From contig JABYQS010000417.1 of assembly GCA_022592435.1 (NCBI GenBank), positions 1 through 24,066 of the forward strand: DNA of 24,066 nucleotides. The letters are read 5' to 3'. Each line of letters opens with the position of its first letter. Within the stretch, counting starts at the first letter, position 1. Positions 10,462-21,141 of this stretch are shown here, piece after piece. The notes under the pieces are model-generated. The model saw only the letters and a list, made by a program, of their open reading frames with translations. It made no database searches and was not told the DNA's origin. A program made the translations under genes and the position numbers. This DNA comes from Cerioporus squamosus (Eukaryota; Basidiomycota; Agaricomycetes; Polyporales; Polyporaceae).

Positions 10462-10481
10462 GGGGGAGGGGGGGAGGGGGG
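10462..10481 (+). repeat. G-rich tract
   Basis: G runs of five, seven and six bases are separated by single A bases, followed directly by TCCCCGG. It can form a G-quadruplex on the plus strand if the seven-base run is split. As at the other G tract, a TGCACTTT motif lies about 20 bp or less downstream. Confidence 0.5.
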
Positions 10482-10916
10482 TCCCCGGAAACTGCTTGTT
10501 GCACTTTCAGTACCCCCGGTCTGAAATTCTTCTCATGCAGCCCTCGTGGACCAGACTGTACTTCTGCGTACATCCGACCCAAGCGGAAGTCGTGGCCAGT
10601 CATACCATCCGCGCGACGGTGGCCGAACATGTTTCCCTCTTTCTCCTCTTCTTTGCGATGCGAGCCTCTCTCTCCCGCAATATCGAGCGTGGTTGACGAC
10701 GCTACCATCAGTGCTGCCTTGAATCTGCAACAGGACGTCCGGTTCTCGCAGTGCTCAAGTCTACATGTCTTGATGGGCCCGTTGCTCTTCAGGAGAGACC
10801 GGCGCAGTCGTTGTGATTAGGATGGACGGAGAGGAAAACTATCTGGTGTGTGGCTGACAACCTTCTCGATCCGGACCTCAACGTCAACCCGCCGCCGGTC
10901 AGCCTTGGCAGCCGTT

Positions 10917-12314
10917 ATGTCCTCCTTCAAGAATCAGGGAGAGTTGGTCTCCATCCCTTCGCTTCCCTGCCTTCTGCCACCTATCCTCCAGCGACTCCCC
11001 AGCCCCATGTCAACCATGTCGCCTGCTCAGATCCCGGAAGACCTCGTCCGTACCCTCTCTCGGCTGGTGTTCGCGTGTATCTCTCCTGGCACGGCGACTC
11101 TCAAACTGTTTGACCCCACCACCGGAGCTCTGGGAGACTACTTGCTCGTCAAGGTCATGCCCGAAGCAAGTCCTCGGTCTGGACGCCGTCCCCGCCAGGC
11201 CAAGACGCATTCGCCGCCCCTTCCTATCCTGAACGATCTGGTCGAGCGCCTGAAGACCGTCGTTCTGCAGGACCTCTACTCTGGCACAGCGGACAAGAAG
11301 CTGTCGCCCTCACTGCCTCCACGACTCACCCGGAACATTCCGCACGCACAGCTGTCTCGCACAACGGCCGTTGCTCTGTTCGACTCTAGTCGGTCTGAGG
11401 CCTCGGATGGATCGAGTTCCGTCGGGCCTCTTGCTCAACTGAAGCGGGCTCTGTACTGTGGTGGCAACCACGACGCGCGCAGCACCTCCAGCCTCCTCCC
11501 TTCCTCCCCCCTCGCTTCCTCTACGGATGGATCGTCGTCGCTTTTTGCGGATGACCACCCCTCGGACGCGGACAACTCGAGCCTGACTCTGGACAACACT
11601 TCTAGCATGCCAAAGGCGTTCCCTTCTTCTCCGGCCTGCACTCGTCAAGACCGTCAACCCGTGGAGGTGGAGAACACGTCCGACGACACCGACTTCAGTC
11701 CCGTCTGCCCGCCAGCTCCTCGTCTCGGCGGTCTCGGTTTCGGAAACCTGCTCAAGGACGACGGTACCCCGTTCGTTGGGCTCGGGACGCTCACCGACAG
11801 CCAGTATAGCTGCATGCCATCACCGAGCGACGAGGCACGGGCGAGGGCTGCCCAGCGCCGCGGCCTCCGCGGACATCCAGCTCCCAGCTCTCCGCCCGCC
11901 CGCCCCAAGACACCGAAAGCCGTTCGCCTCGCTGCCATCCCCCAGGACCGCGACGAAGACTTCGGGCTGACTGCTCAGACGTCCACCCCCATCTCAGCCG
12001 TTCCTCGCGCCCCTCGTGTTGTCCCTGCGGCTCCACCACGACGCGTGATCGGTCGTCTTCCTGTGGATCTGGAGAAGAGACCAGTCCGTCGACAGTCGTA
12101 CGCGAAGGTCGAGCGCGATGCGACAGCCCTCAGTCGTCCAGGGCGCGCGACAGTTGTTACTGGCGTATCTCCGCGTCGCGACGGACGCCGGAGCTCGAAG
12201 CGTTCCCCGGTCTTCGCGGGGACGCCTCCTGGGGAGCAGCTGAGGTTGTGGTCAAACTGGGTGACCCCGGTCGGTGAGAAGGAAGGGGAGAAGAGGCGGT
12301 CCTGGAAGCCATGA
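10917..12314 (+). CDS. Intronless hypothetical protein, largely disordered
   Basis: The open frame extends above 10917, but only from a GTG; the first ATG in frame is at 10917 (about 465 aa). ATGs at 11007 and 11016 are alternatives, and 11016 has the better context with A at -3. The N-terminal part after MSPAQIPEDLV looks folded and helical (LVRTLSRLVFACI, ILNDLVERLKTVVLQDLY). The rest is rich in Ser, Pro, Arg and Asp, for example STSSLLPSSPLASSTDGSSS, and ends in a basic tail (RRDGRRSSKRSPVF, EKEGEKRRSWKP). I do not recognise the family. GC-rich third positions and the long open frame in a region of intron-split genes support real coding. A nuclear or regulatory role is only a guess from the basic, disordered composition. 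Confidence 0.65.
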   Translation: MSSFKNQGELVSIPSLPCLLPPILQRLPSPMSTMSPAQIPEDLVRTLSRLVFACISPGTATLKLFDPTTGALGDYLLVKVMPEASPRSGRRPRQAKTHSPPLPILNDLVERLKTVVLQDLYSGTADKKLSPSLPPRLTRNIPHAQLSRTTAVALFDSSRSEASDGSSSVGPLAQLKRALYCGGNHDARSTSSLLPSSPLASSTDGSSSLFADDHPSDADNSSLTLDNTSSMPKAFPSSPACTRQDRQPVEVENTSDDTDFSPVCPPAPRLGGLGFGNLLKDDGTPFVGLGTLTDSQYSCMPSPSDEARARAAQRRGLRGHPAPSSPPARPKTPKAVRLAAIPQDRDEDFGLTAQTSTPISAVPRAPRVVPAAPPRRVIGRLPVDLEKRPVRRQSYAKVERDATALSRPGRATVVTGVSPRRDGRRSSKRSPVFAGTPPGEQLRLWSNWVTPVGEKEGEKRRSWKP

Positions 12315-12494
12315 TTCATGATTGATCGCTTGTCTCGAATGACGTCTATGCCAAGTTCAGTGGCTCGCGGATCTTGACACTGTACACGATGTTGCACATG
12401 CAATCACAACCTTCTTGCATTGCTTAGGCTGTCAAAGCTAGCTTGCAGCAAGCCGCACCGGTCTCTGTCGTACGAGCGTTCGGTATATGGAATA

Positions 12495-14517
12495 CTACGA
12501 CGTACGTACACGCTTCACCCGTGCCCTCGTCGACCATCTCTCCATCACAACATCGCTCTCATCGTGGCCATCCTCCGACGAACTAGCTTCCCTCCGCTCC
12601 TTCGCTCGGTCGGTCCTGCGTACGCCCTTGCTGATTTTCTTGCTCGTGCTGCTGTTCCTTTTGCCCTTGCTGTTGTTCACATTGCTCTTCTTCGCTCCCT
12701 TCTTACCGTCCTGTGTGGAAGGCACGAAACGATGTGCATTTGCTTCGAGGACACGCACGAACGGCACATCGTACCCCACGCACGTCATCGTGTAGGTACC
12801 AATCTCCTATGAGCAGAGCAATGTCAGCTCTGTTCGAACGTCCAGGGGTTTGAGATGTTACCTCCTCCCCTCGAGTATAGGCGTCGACGATCTCTTGCTC
12901 CGTCATGGCCTTCCTTATATCCTTGACGTTGATAGTCGCGTCGGCGAAATCCTCCTTCGTTGGCTCGTAGTCCTTTCCCCTCGTCTTCCTGAACCACACG
13001 CGGAGTAGCACGTTAATACCCCACTGCTTATTGAGCAGGCCAGTTGACCATGTTTTCCGGACCTGGGCACAACTCGTCAGCACGAATCGTTATACCTCGT
13101 AGGCCGCATACGCGGACGTACCTCTGGCTTCTGCTCCATCCACGCAGTCGTCGTCAACGACTTCCCCGGGGCGAGCAGATACTGCCCCATATACACCCAC
13201 CGGGACGAAGCGAGCTTCACGAACGTCCTCAGCGGGGTGCTCAGCTTCTCCCACGTGCTCCTCGCCCGGTACGACGAGAAATGCAGGCCCGAGTACCCCG
13301 GGCGCGTCGGCGCGTGCGGGCAGTAGTCGAGGTTCAGGAACGCCCAGTCGTCCAGCCCGTGCCACTCGAGCATGTCCGGGGACGGGGACGGGAACGTCGC
13401 GCGCAGGCTACCCCCATAGAGGTGCGAGATGTACGGACGGGAGAAGCCACAGTTCGCGATCTCTGGCGGGACGGGGATGGGGTAGCGGTGGTTGATGCCC
13501 TCCCATGTGAGTGCGTCGAGCAGGAACTCGTCGCTGAGCAGCAGTTCCTTCTTGACCTTGACGTCGGGCTAGGATTTCCAAGTGGTGAGTCGTGTATGTA
13601 TACACCCGCAGCGCCGTGAGGGTTTGCTAGGAAGGTTGAAAGGCTCACATTTCGCAGTTCTTCGATCGCGGCCCGCAGTCTCCTGTCGTCGAGACTACGC
13701 GGAAGAACGAGTGGGTCATGGGGTTTCAAGTCCTGTTCGTGTTCGATTGGTTCCGTCTCTATGGTGGTGGGGTGGGTGGGAGAGCCTCCTAGGAGAGGCG
13801 GTCCTGTAGTAGCGGGAGCTGAGGCTTGGCGAGACTGCAATGTCGCAGCGTCCGTTGTAGCCTGAAGACGGCGCACATCCCTCAACAAGGGCACTAGGAC
13901 CTCCAACCGTATCGGTACTGGGTCTCTTTGACCGCGTTTCATAGCAGTGGGGGTGATTGACCCATCTGTTCTTTTTCCTACTGAGTCTTGTGCCTGACAT
14001 ACATAGTATCAATATGCAAGCTCTCAAACTGACATAGATCATACATACCTCTGCCAGCTCTATACGGGTCTTGGGCTTGACGTCGCTCTTGATGACCTGG
14101 CTTCCCAATGAGTCCGAGTAGTCGACTATCGTGTGCTCGTCGAGAGTATCATAAGGAACCAATGATGCTAGCTGTCGCTTCGTCTACTACCAAGCTGTAT
14201 CGTCAGCTCAGAGGTGTCCGAGGAGCATACTATCCTTACCGGTTTCTCCTCTTCTGACTTTAAGAGGCCAGAGTCCGTGTTCGTTCGCCGGCGTTTCCGA
14301 GAGGGCAAGCCCGCCGCGCTCCCCGACGCATTGCTTTCCTGAAATTGTAGAAAGTGTAGAGAGAGGACATGACATCCCAGGATATGGTTTCAGCGGACCA
14401 GGGGAACTACAGACTATGAGGCGAGACGATACGCACATTGCCTCGTTCTGATGCTGGTGGCACGGCCCGGGGCGGCTTCCCAAGTTCGTTTGAGTCGTCC
14501 GCTTCGTGCTTTAACAT
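12495..14517 (-). CDS. DUF6697-like protein, paralogue A
   Basis: Seven exons are proposed: 14517-14437, 14338-14240, 14183-14049, 13993-13649, 13568-13122, 13062-12862 and 12806-12495, all phase 0, giving about 539 aa. One boundary (14049) is uncertain by one base. The N-terminal part is disordered and contains a probable nuclear localisation signal, PSRKRRRTN. The conserved part starts at PDVKVKKELLLSDEFLLDAL and runs through YISHLYGG, WHGLDDWAFLNLD, NPHAP-like CPHAPTRPGYSGLHFS, SRWVYMGQY, PGKSLT, TWSTG, VWFRKTRG, YTRGEE and YTMTCVGYD. I know this pattern from mushroom proteins annotated with DUF6697; no biochemical role is known to me. The tail is Lys/Ser-rich and ends in ARVKRVRTS, nearly the same as paralogues B and C. 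It differs most from the other two in its first three exons, so it is probably the oldest branch of the three. Confidence 0.78.
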
Positions 14518-14780
14518 ACTGCAGCTTTGTACGGGGATGATGTATGCTGTCACGGGCTGGGTTCCCAAGCTCAGTAGTACGGTGCAGCCAGTGACGGTGC
14601 GAAGCAAAGACTGAATCAAAGCAGCATCTCCACCATGAAGCGAACCACGTTCTCGGCTACCGCCGGACGGCCGGGCACATCGGGCGGCGTGTAGCACTGT
14701 AGCCAACCCGAGCTCAACTTCAATAATCAAGTAAATATCGTCACAATGAACTCGGGCAAGAATGCAGTAGGCTACCAAGA

Positions 14781-16627
14781 TCACGAAGTCCGTACTCGTT
14801 TCACCCTCTCGCGTATCGACCGTCTCTCAGGCAGCTGCACTGAGCTAGCAGGAACCTTAACTTTGTGCTTGACATCATGGCCCTCCAGAGCCGGCAGTTC
14901 CTCAGAACGTCCATCTGACTGTTCGTGATCCGAATCGACCTCAATTGGCTTTCTCTTCGAGCCCATTTTCCTCCCGTTCTTCTTCTGTGCTGGCTCGGGA
15001 GCTACCCCATGGTTCTTCTTAAGTGCGGGAGGGTACCACTTGTGGACGTTCCGTTCGAGGAAACGAACGAAGTCTCCGTCATAGCCAACGCAAGTCATTG
15101 TATACGCGCCCATCTCCTGCATATTCGAGTGTCCGTCAGCCTGTTGTATGCGATGCAGCTGAGCCGACTTGAACGGTGACTTACGTGTTCACCGCGGTCG
15201 AATACCCCGTTCACATCGTCTTCCGTCAGAGAGGCGCGGATGTTCTTGAGATCGGAGATTGCTGCCTCGATGTCCTCTTTGGAGGGGTCGTAGTTAGGAC
15301 CCCGGTGCTTGCGCAGCCAGATCCTCGCAAGCATCTCATCGTTCTCCAATCCCCAATTCCTCGTGAGGATTCCCTTTGCCCAGGTGCGACGAACCTAAAG
15401 CATAACGTCAGACCACAATCATAAGTGTCGACAGTACGGAGTCGCGTCTCACAAGATCTGTCTGCTGCCTCCAAGTATCCGCAGTGAGCGACTTCCCTGG
15501 ACGCATCTTGTATTGTCCCATGTAAACCCACTTCCCTGGCGCGACTCGTACGAACGTACGCCGAACCGGTCTGGTGTCCGAGTCATCTCGTGCTTTTCCT
15601 ACCGAAAAGAGGAGACCCGAGTATCCTGGGCGCGTCGGCGCATGGGGATTCCAGTCGAGCGTCCAAAACGCCCAATGTCGGAGGCCATGCCACTGGACCA
15701 ACTCCTCACGTGGATGTACAAATGTCTCCTGGAGGCCTCCACCGTAGAGGTGGGAGATGTATGCGCGGGGAAGAGGGTGTTCTGCGATGTCTAGCGGTAC
15801 TGGGATGGGGAAGCGGTGATTAATCCCTTCCCATGTTAGGGCGTCGAGCAAGTATTCGTCGCTCAGGAGGAGCTCCTTCTTCACTTTGACTTCCGGCTGA
15901 GGCAATCGCAATTAAGACACAGGCCCGGTAATCAGCTTATTAGACTCACGTTTCGCATCTCCTGAAGAGCCTGAGCGACCTCGGCAGGTCCGGGATTGTG
16001 GCGTTGGACATCGGTGTTTGGAAGGTTGGAGTTCGAGTCCTCGACAAGCTCCGTCTTCGCATCTGGCTGCTCAGCGACCTGGCTCGCCTCCCGGCTCACC
16101 CCTCCCAAATGAGCTGGCAACTGCTCCTCCACGTGACGGGGCTCGGGCCTGGCTTGACGCGACTTGCGACGCAGCACGTCTTTGTATCGCAGCAGCACGA
16201 CCTCTATCCTCGTAAGAGTCTTCCCGTCCCTCATAATAGCATCTGACTTTGCCGACTGCGCTTTTGTGTCTCCTGGACTTTCATGTTGGTCATCATTGGA
16301 TGGACCGGCCTGTTCGTGAGGAGCCGGTGAGCATCACCTCTTGAGAATAGGACGTCAATCTCCGCGAACCGCGAGTGTACTAGTTGTCGCGAATTCTACT
16401 TTCGCGCCGCGCTCCGGGGGATCTGGGGTGACTCTCTCAAGGCGTGCGTCGATCCGAGGAATGTTATCGGCGTAGCTCTTCTCCTGCTCGCCATGTACAA
16501 ATCAGCATCAGGAACGCCACGCAGTTGGGCAACGTACCGATTTGATACGATCAAGTTCGACGTTTGGTTTGCGATCTGCTTCCACGTCTTCATACTCTAC
16601 TTTCGTTGTCGAGATTGGAAGGACCAT
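14781..16627 (-). CDS. DUF6697-like protein, paralogue B
   Basis: Six exons: 16627-16538, 16483-16370, 16309-15950, 15896-15453, 15394-15185 and 15116-14781, all phase 0, about 517 aa and intact. The start MVLP is supported by the matching MVLQ start in paralogue C and by CAACATGG context. Short N-terminal exons encode an acidic piece (VEYEDVEADRKPNVELDRIKS without a break in the genome) and RLERVTPD. A Gln/Pro-rich linker follows. The conserved domain begins with PEVKVKKELLLSDEYLLDAL and includes YISHLYGGG, WHGLRHWAFWTLDWNPHAP, GKWVYMGQY, TWAKG, IWLRKHRG, FDRGEH and YTMTCVGYD. The C-terminus has a basic patch GSKRKPIEVDS, suggesting nuclear location, and ends RERVKRVRTS. The second intron seems to start with GTTCGC, an unusual donor that C shares. 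Function is unknown. Confidence 0.8.
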
Positions 16628-17067
16628 GTTGAGGCGGTCCCTCGAGGGCGTTCTGAGATGAAGGCAAGTGCCAGAGAACCGGTACGCGTCGGCTAGAGAG
16701 TCGCGAACGTGGTTTGGCGGCTGTCCCGTGACCGTGGACACAAACTATAGGCCCCGGGAATGCACTCCAATCTCTCGCGATCACTTGTGCTGAGCTCTGT
16801 CTCCAGGGGCTAACCAGCACTGGGACAGTACTCTGTAAAGCGCACTTGTCGACAGCCTACAAAGACTTCGAGTCCCCCGAGTCCCGAAACTATGTAAGAC
16901 GGGAGTCATAAGTTATGCTACATATGGCGGAGTAGCGGAGTGTTCCAAGTTTTTGAACCTTTCCATCCGCCTGCGTCCCAGGAGTCGTCCTTGTGGTATG
17001 AAGCCTGCTTAGTCTAGCCCGACTCAAGCCGTAGTCATGTACGTAGCAATATATGGATCTACCGAAG
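16628..17067. other. Spacer between paralogues B and C
   Basis: About 440 nt covering the 5' side of paralogue B and the 3' side of paralogue C. A stretch just upstream of the B start (about 16690-16740) is similar to the matching place upstream of C: both contain CACGGGACAG and CCGACGCG. This suggests that promoter or leader sequence was duplicated with the gene. No separate gene is seen. Confidence 0.5.
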
Positions 17068-19077
17068 TCACGAAGTTCGTACTCGTTTCACCCTCCCACG
17101 CGCCGACCGTCTCTCGGGCTCCTCCACGGAGCTAGGTACTTTCATGTCTTCGTCGTCGCCCTCCCGGGCCCACGGTTCGTCTCCGCCGCCCTCTGAGCGT
17201 TCGCTCTCCGAGTCGACTTCGATTGGCTTCCTCTTAGAGCCCGTACCCTTCCGGGACTTCTTCCCCGCCCTTCCCGGAACTGCGCCCTGCTTCTTCTTCG
17301 GTTCGGGAGGACTCCATCTGTGCACGTTCCGTACGAGAAAACGTATGAAATCCTCGTCGTAGCCAACACAGGTCATCGTGTATACGCCCATCTCCTTCAG
17401 TGCGCTCAGTAGGATTCACGCAAAGATGGAGTAGGGCTTACTTCTTCACCACGATCAAACGCGCCATTGATATCTTCCTCCGTGATCGAGGCCTGGATGT
17501 CCTTCATCTTCGGCTCGGCCTCTTCGTAGTCTTCTGCGGTAACTTTGTAATCCGAGCCTCTCTGCTTGCGCAGCCATACCCTGACGCATAGGGCCCTACC
17601 CGTCTTCTCAATGTATGACCTGGCCCAGGTACGACGGGCCTATATACTGAGCTTCAGGTTATTGTGGAAAGAGACATGGCATGGCGTCTTACCACTTCGG
17701 GTTGCTGCTTCCACGACTCCACTGTGAGGGATTTCCCAGGGCGAAATCTGTACTCGCCCATGTACACCCACTTGCCCGACCGAACTCGAACGAACGTGCG
17801 CAAGATGTCTTGTATGTCGTCGATGGCTGCCCCAGCACCCGATAAAAAGAGACCCGAAACCCCCGGGCGCGTCGGTGCGTGCGGATTCCACTCGAGCGTC
17901 AAGAATGCCCAGTCTCGGAGGCCATGCCACTCGACGAACTCTTTACTCGGTTCCGGAAACGTCAACTGGTGGCCTCCACCGTAGAGATTATGAATGTAGG
18001 CGCGAGGGAGGGGATATTCTGCGATATCTGGAGGTACTGGGATGGGATACCTGTTATTGATCCCTTCCATGTCAAGGCGTCGAGTACATATTCATCGTTC
18101 AGGAGGAGTTCCTTCTTCACCTTGACGTCCGGCTAATAATGTGTGCAATCAGCACACGGGTCCGGTGAGCATTCGATGAACTCACATTGCGCATCTCTTG
18201 AATGGCCTCAGCGACCTCCGCAGGCGCAGGGTTGTGCCTTTCGAGCCCGGCGTTCGTAAGCGTCAAGTGTGTGTCTTCGACAGGCTCCATCTTCACATCC
18301 GGCTGTTGGGCGACTTGGGACCCCTCCCGGCTCACTCGTCCCAAAGGCGCTGGCAACTGCTCCTCCATGTGAGGCGGGGCAGACCTAGCTAGACGCGACT
18401 TACGTCGCAGTACGTCGCTCCATCGCGGCAGCACAACCTCGATCCTCGCAAGAGTTTTCCCATCCCGCACGATCACATCGGGCATGGCAGACGCTCCAGA
18501 CTCTCCTGGCATCTCAGACTCATGCTGTACATCAGCGGGTAGACCGGCCTGTTCGTGATGCGTGTATGAGAACCACCCGGGCGAGAGGTCACAATGTCAA
18601 AGAGTACACGAACCGCGAGTATATCAGACTTCGAATCTTCCACTTTCGCGGCGCGCTCCAGGTAATCTCGATCCGGAGTGACTCGCTCGCGGCGCGAGTC
18701 CAACGCAGGGATGGTGTCATGCTTGCTGTTTTCCTGCCCGCCAGTTCAAGTGAACATGCGACGTGTCACGCAATTCTATGGGAGAGCAACGTACCGACTT
18801 GACAGGTTCTCGAAGCTTCAAGTTGGGCTTACGATCTGCTGGTTCGTCTTCTTCCTCCTGTTTCTCCGGGGTGACTCTCTCGCGGCGTGCATCCAATAGA
18901 GGCCTGTTATCTGCTTGGACATTTTTTTCCTCGTCCTACACAAGTTAGCACAAGTAGCGTCACGCAGTACACTCTGAGTACGTAACATACCGACTTGATA
19001 CGAACTTGGAGTTTTGGCTTACGATCTGACGCCTCATCCTCGTCTTCCACTTTGGCTGTCGCGCTCTGAAGAACCAT
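17068..19077 (-). pseudogene. DUF6697-like paralogue C, one-base frameshift
   Basis: Seven exons are proposed: 19077-18991, 18935-18795, 18733-18614, 18548-18186, 18132-17693, 17639-17442 and 17394-17068. All except the fifth are multiples of three. Exon five is 440 nt, where A has 447 and B has 444. The cause is visible: A and B read ACATGGGA at the start of the core domain, C reads ACATGGAA at about 18067, so one G is missing. The frame then runs into a stop after about 30 codons. Past the lesion everything is preserved in the shifted frame: YIHNLYGGG, WHGLRDWAFLTLEWNPHAP, GKWVYMGEY, VWLRKQRG, YTMTCVGYD, GSKRKPIEVDS and the end RGRVKRVRTS. So it is either a very young pseudogene or a base-calling error. 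An extra exon (18935-18795) resembles a fusion of the exon-3-type RRERVTP segment with the exon-1-type DRKP segment. Confidence 0.75.
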
Positions 19078-19685
19078 AGAGCTTGAAGTCGTCGTCAAGT
19101 TGGTCGTAAAACAGAACGCGTCGGCTAATTGAACGTGGTGATTACGGCTGTATAGAGTCTCGAGCGCTGGTACTAAGTACTTACCTGTCCCGTGATCGTG
19201 GATGGCCACTCTCTCAGCAGCACCCTCAGGCTCACCATCATTCTCGTCTCAACACGAACTGTACTTGTATCGCATGTGGGGGACTGGGTACTCCAGTGAC
19301 TCAAGATCACGGTCGACCCTGACGCGGAAGTGGGCAAGACGTGTTAACTTCCATGGGCAGATCAACCGGTCTGTGGCTTGATGGCTATGTCAGCGCAGTT
19401 TCATGTAATCTACTTGCAAACACTCACCGGTGCAAAGGACACATCACAAGCTAGGAGTCCCTGAAATTCTCAGGTACTTAGTAGCAAGGTAGTAGAGGCC
19501 AAGCGTGCCAGACGCTGTGGCGGAGCGGTGCAGATTTTCAGGCGCTTATGCTCTTACTAACTTTGATATCGCCTCATCGATCCTTGGACTGTCGTGCCGC
19601 TTTTTCCTGCCATTGGGACCGCAGATCCATCTCTACCACCTACCACCGTCCTCGCAGATATAGAAGAAGTACCGACTCCGAAGAA
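19078..19685. other. Divergent intergenic region, paralogue C and MTAP
   Basis: Roughly 600 nt that must contain the promoters of both flanking genes. A possible upstream exon of paralogue C (about 19207-19183, ending before GTAAGT) reads in frame to the ATG at 19077 after a 50-nt intron. It starts with GTG rather than ATG, so I treat it as leader. No other gene is seen. Confidence 0.45.
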
Positions 19686-20922
19686 ATGGCCACGGCAAAC
19701 AGTGAAAGTAGCCCGGGTAAGTAGTATCGTCGTCCCCGCCGATTGGTCCGCAATCGGCGCATCGCATATACGCCTTCATTTAACCACCTCTATCTGTTGG
19801 TGTCTCGTGGTCACAACATTCTCGTTTGCAGTCCTCGTTGGTGTTATTGGAGGGAGTGGCTTGTATCACCTCGATAACCTCACCCTCCTGTACGTCTTTC
19901 CGCTTGTTGGTTGGAAATTGCTCCTCATAGACGTTTATTGGCAGGAAGCACGTCAACCCAGAGACGGTATAGGCCAAACCAAGCCACTCTATCGCTCGAA
20001 TGCGTGCTCACTCATTTTCTTCTGTAGCCATGGGGCTTCCCTAGCTCTCCGATCGCCATCTGCGCCCTTCCCAACGGCACGCAAATCGCCTTCCTCGCAC
20101 GCCACGGCGCCGGACACAACATCCCGCCCTCATCAGTGCCATCCCGTGCGAACATCGCCGCACTCAAGTCTCTCGGTGTCCGCGCAATCCTCGCATTCTC
20201 GGCCGTCGGCTCTCTCCGCGAGGAGCTCGCCCCCGGCGACTTCGTCCTCCCCGACCAGATCATCGATCGCACGAAGGGCGTACGCCCAGCCAGCTTCTTC
20301 GAGGGGACGAGCGTCGTCGCACATGCCATGTTCGGCGATCCGTTCGCAAACAAACTCGTCAACTGGCTTGAAGCGCGCGTGCGCACCGTCGTCGAGTCGG
20401 CTGCCAACAGCGAGGACTACGCCTCGCGCGGCGTGAAGCCAAAGCTCCACACGGGCAAGACCATCGTTTGCATGGAGGGGCCGCAGTTCTCGACTCGTGC
20501 AGAGAGCAAGATGTACCGCCAGTGGGGTGGCGACATCATCAACATGAGCGTCCTGCCCGAGGCTAAGCTCGCTCGGGAGGCTGAGCTTGGGTATGCTGGT
20601 TTTTCTGCAAGCACGATGTTGTGATCTGATGGCGCTCTCTAGATACGCCCTGATTGCGACAGTCACGGATTACGACTCCTGGCGCGAGAACGAGTCCGCG
20701 GTAACTGCGGCCGAAGTGTTCAAAACTCTGCATGCGAATGCGAACCTCTCCAGGCAAGTGGCGGCCACAGTGCTCGCAGAGCTCCACGACGCTGCTGTCG
20801 AGGGCGATATCCTCACTGAGGAGGCGGGCTCGATGAAGTTTTCCATCATGCCGCGCTCCGGAGAGCAGAAGGAAGAGGATAGGCAGAAGCTCAGTTACAT
20901 CCTTCCCGCTTACTTCAGCTAG
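19686..20922 (+). CDS. MTAP: S-methyl-5'-thioadenosine phosphorylase
   Basis: It splits 5'-methylthioadenosine with phosphate into adenine and 5-methylthioribose-1-phosphate, the first step of methionine salvage (the role of MEU1 in yeast). Five exons: 19686-19716, 19832-19889, 19945-19966, 20028-20590 and 20643-20922, giving 317 aa, a normal length for fungal members. Visible family features are the phosphate loop VIGGSGL (about residues 15-21), [29 protein letters not shown] (about 60-72), [47 protein letters not shown] and TDYDSW. The third exon is only 22 nt, but it is needed to restore KHVNPET. The start ATG (GAAATGG, A at -3) is followed by a short polar N-terminus typical of the family. 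It diverges from paralogue C and converges on the protease gene. No break is seen; the enzyme is expected to be cytosolic. Confidence 0.95.
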
Positions 20923-21141
20923 AGCCATCACTGGCATACGTAGACTATGGACAGGCGAACATGTAGAAAATCGTGTCGCGGTGTAAAACTACAACACTTG
21001 TCATTCATTGCGTGCCTTTGAATCTTACAGAACAGAGAGCAGTTTTGCCGACCACCCAGGGAACCAAGAGCCAATATCGGGGATACCAAAGACCGTATGT
21101 CGCACCGAAAACCCGAAGGCGAAGGCAGAGCCGCGATCCGC

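Larger units (their letters stand above)
9695..10916. other. Intergenic region without a recognised gene
   Basis: About 1.2 kb between two plus-strand genes. Open frames are short and I recognise no protein in them. The clear features are two G-rich tracts, at 10027-10057 and 10462-10481. The right end should contain the promoter of the 10917 gene. Confidence 0.45.

Noticed and set aside
19183..19207. Upstream first exon of paralogue C starting at 19207
   Set aside because: The start would be GTG, not ATG. Paralogue B has similar sequence there without an ATG or donor, and both share an ATG at the MVL position.
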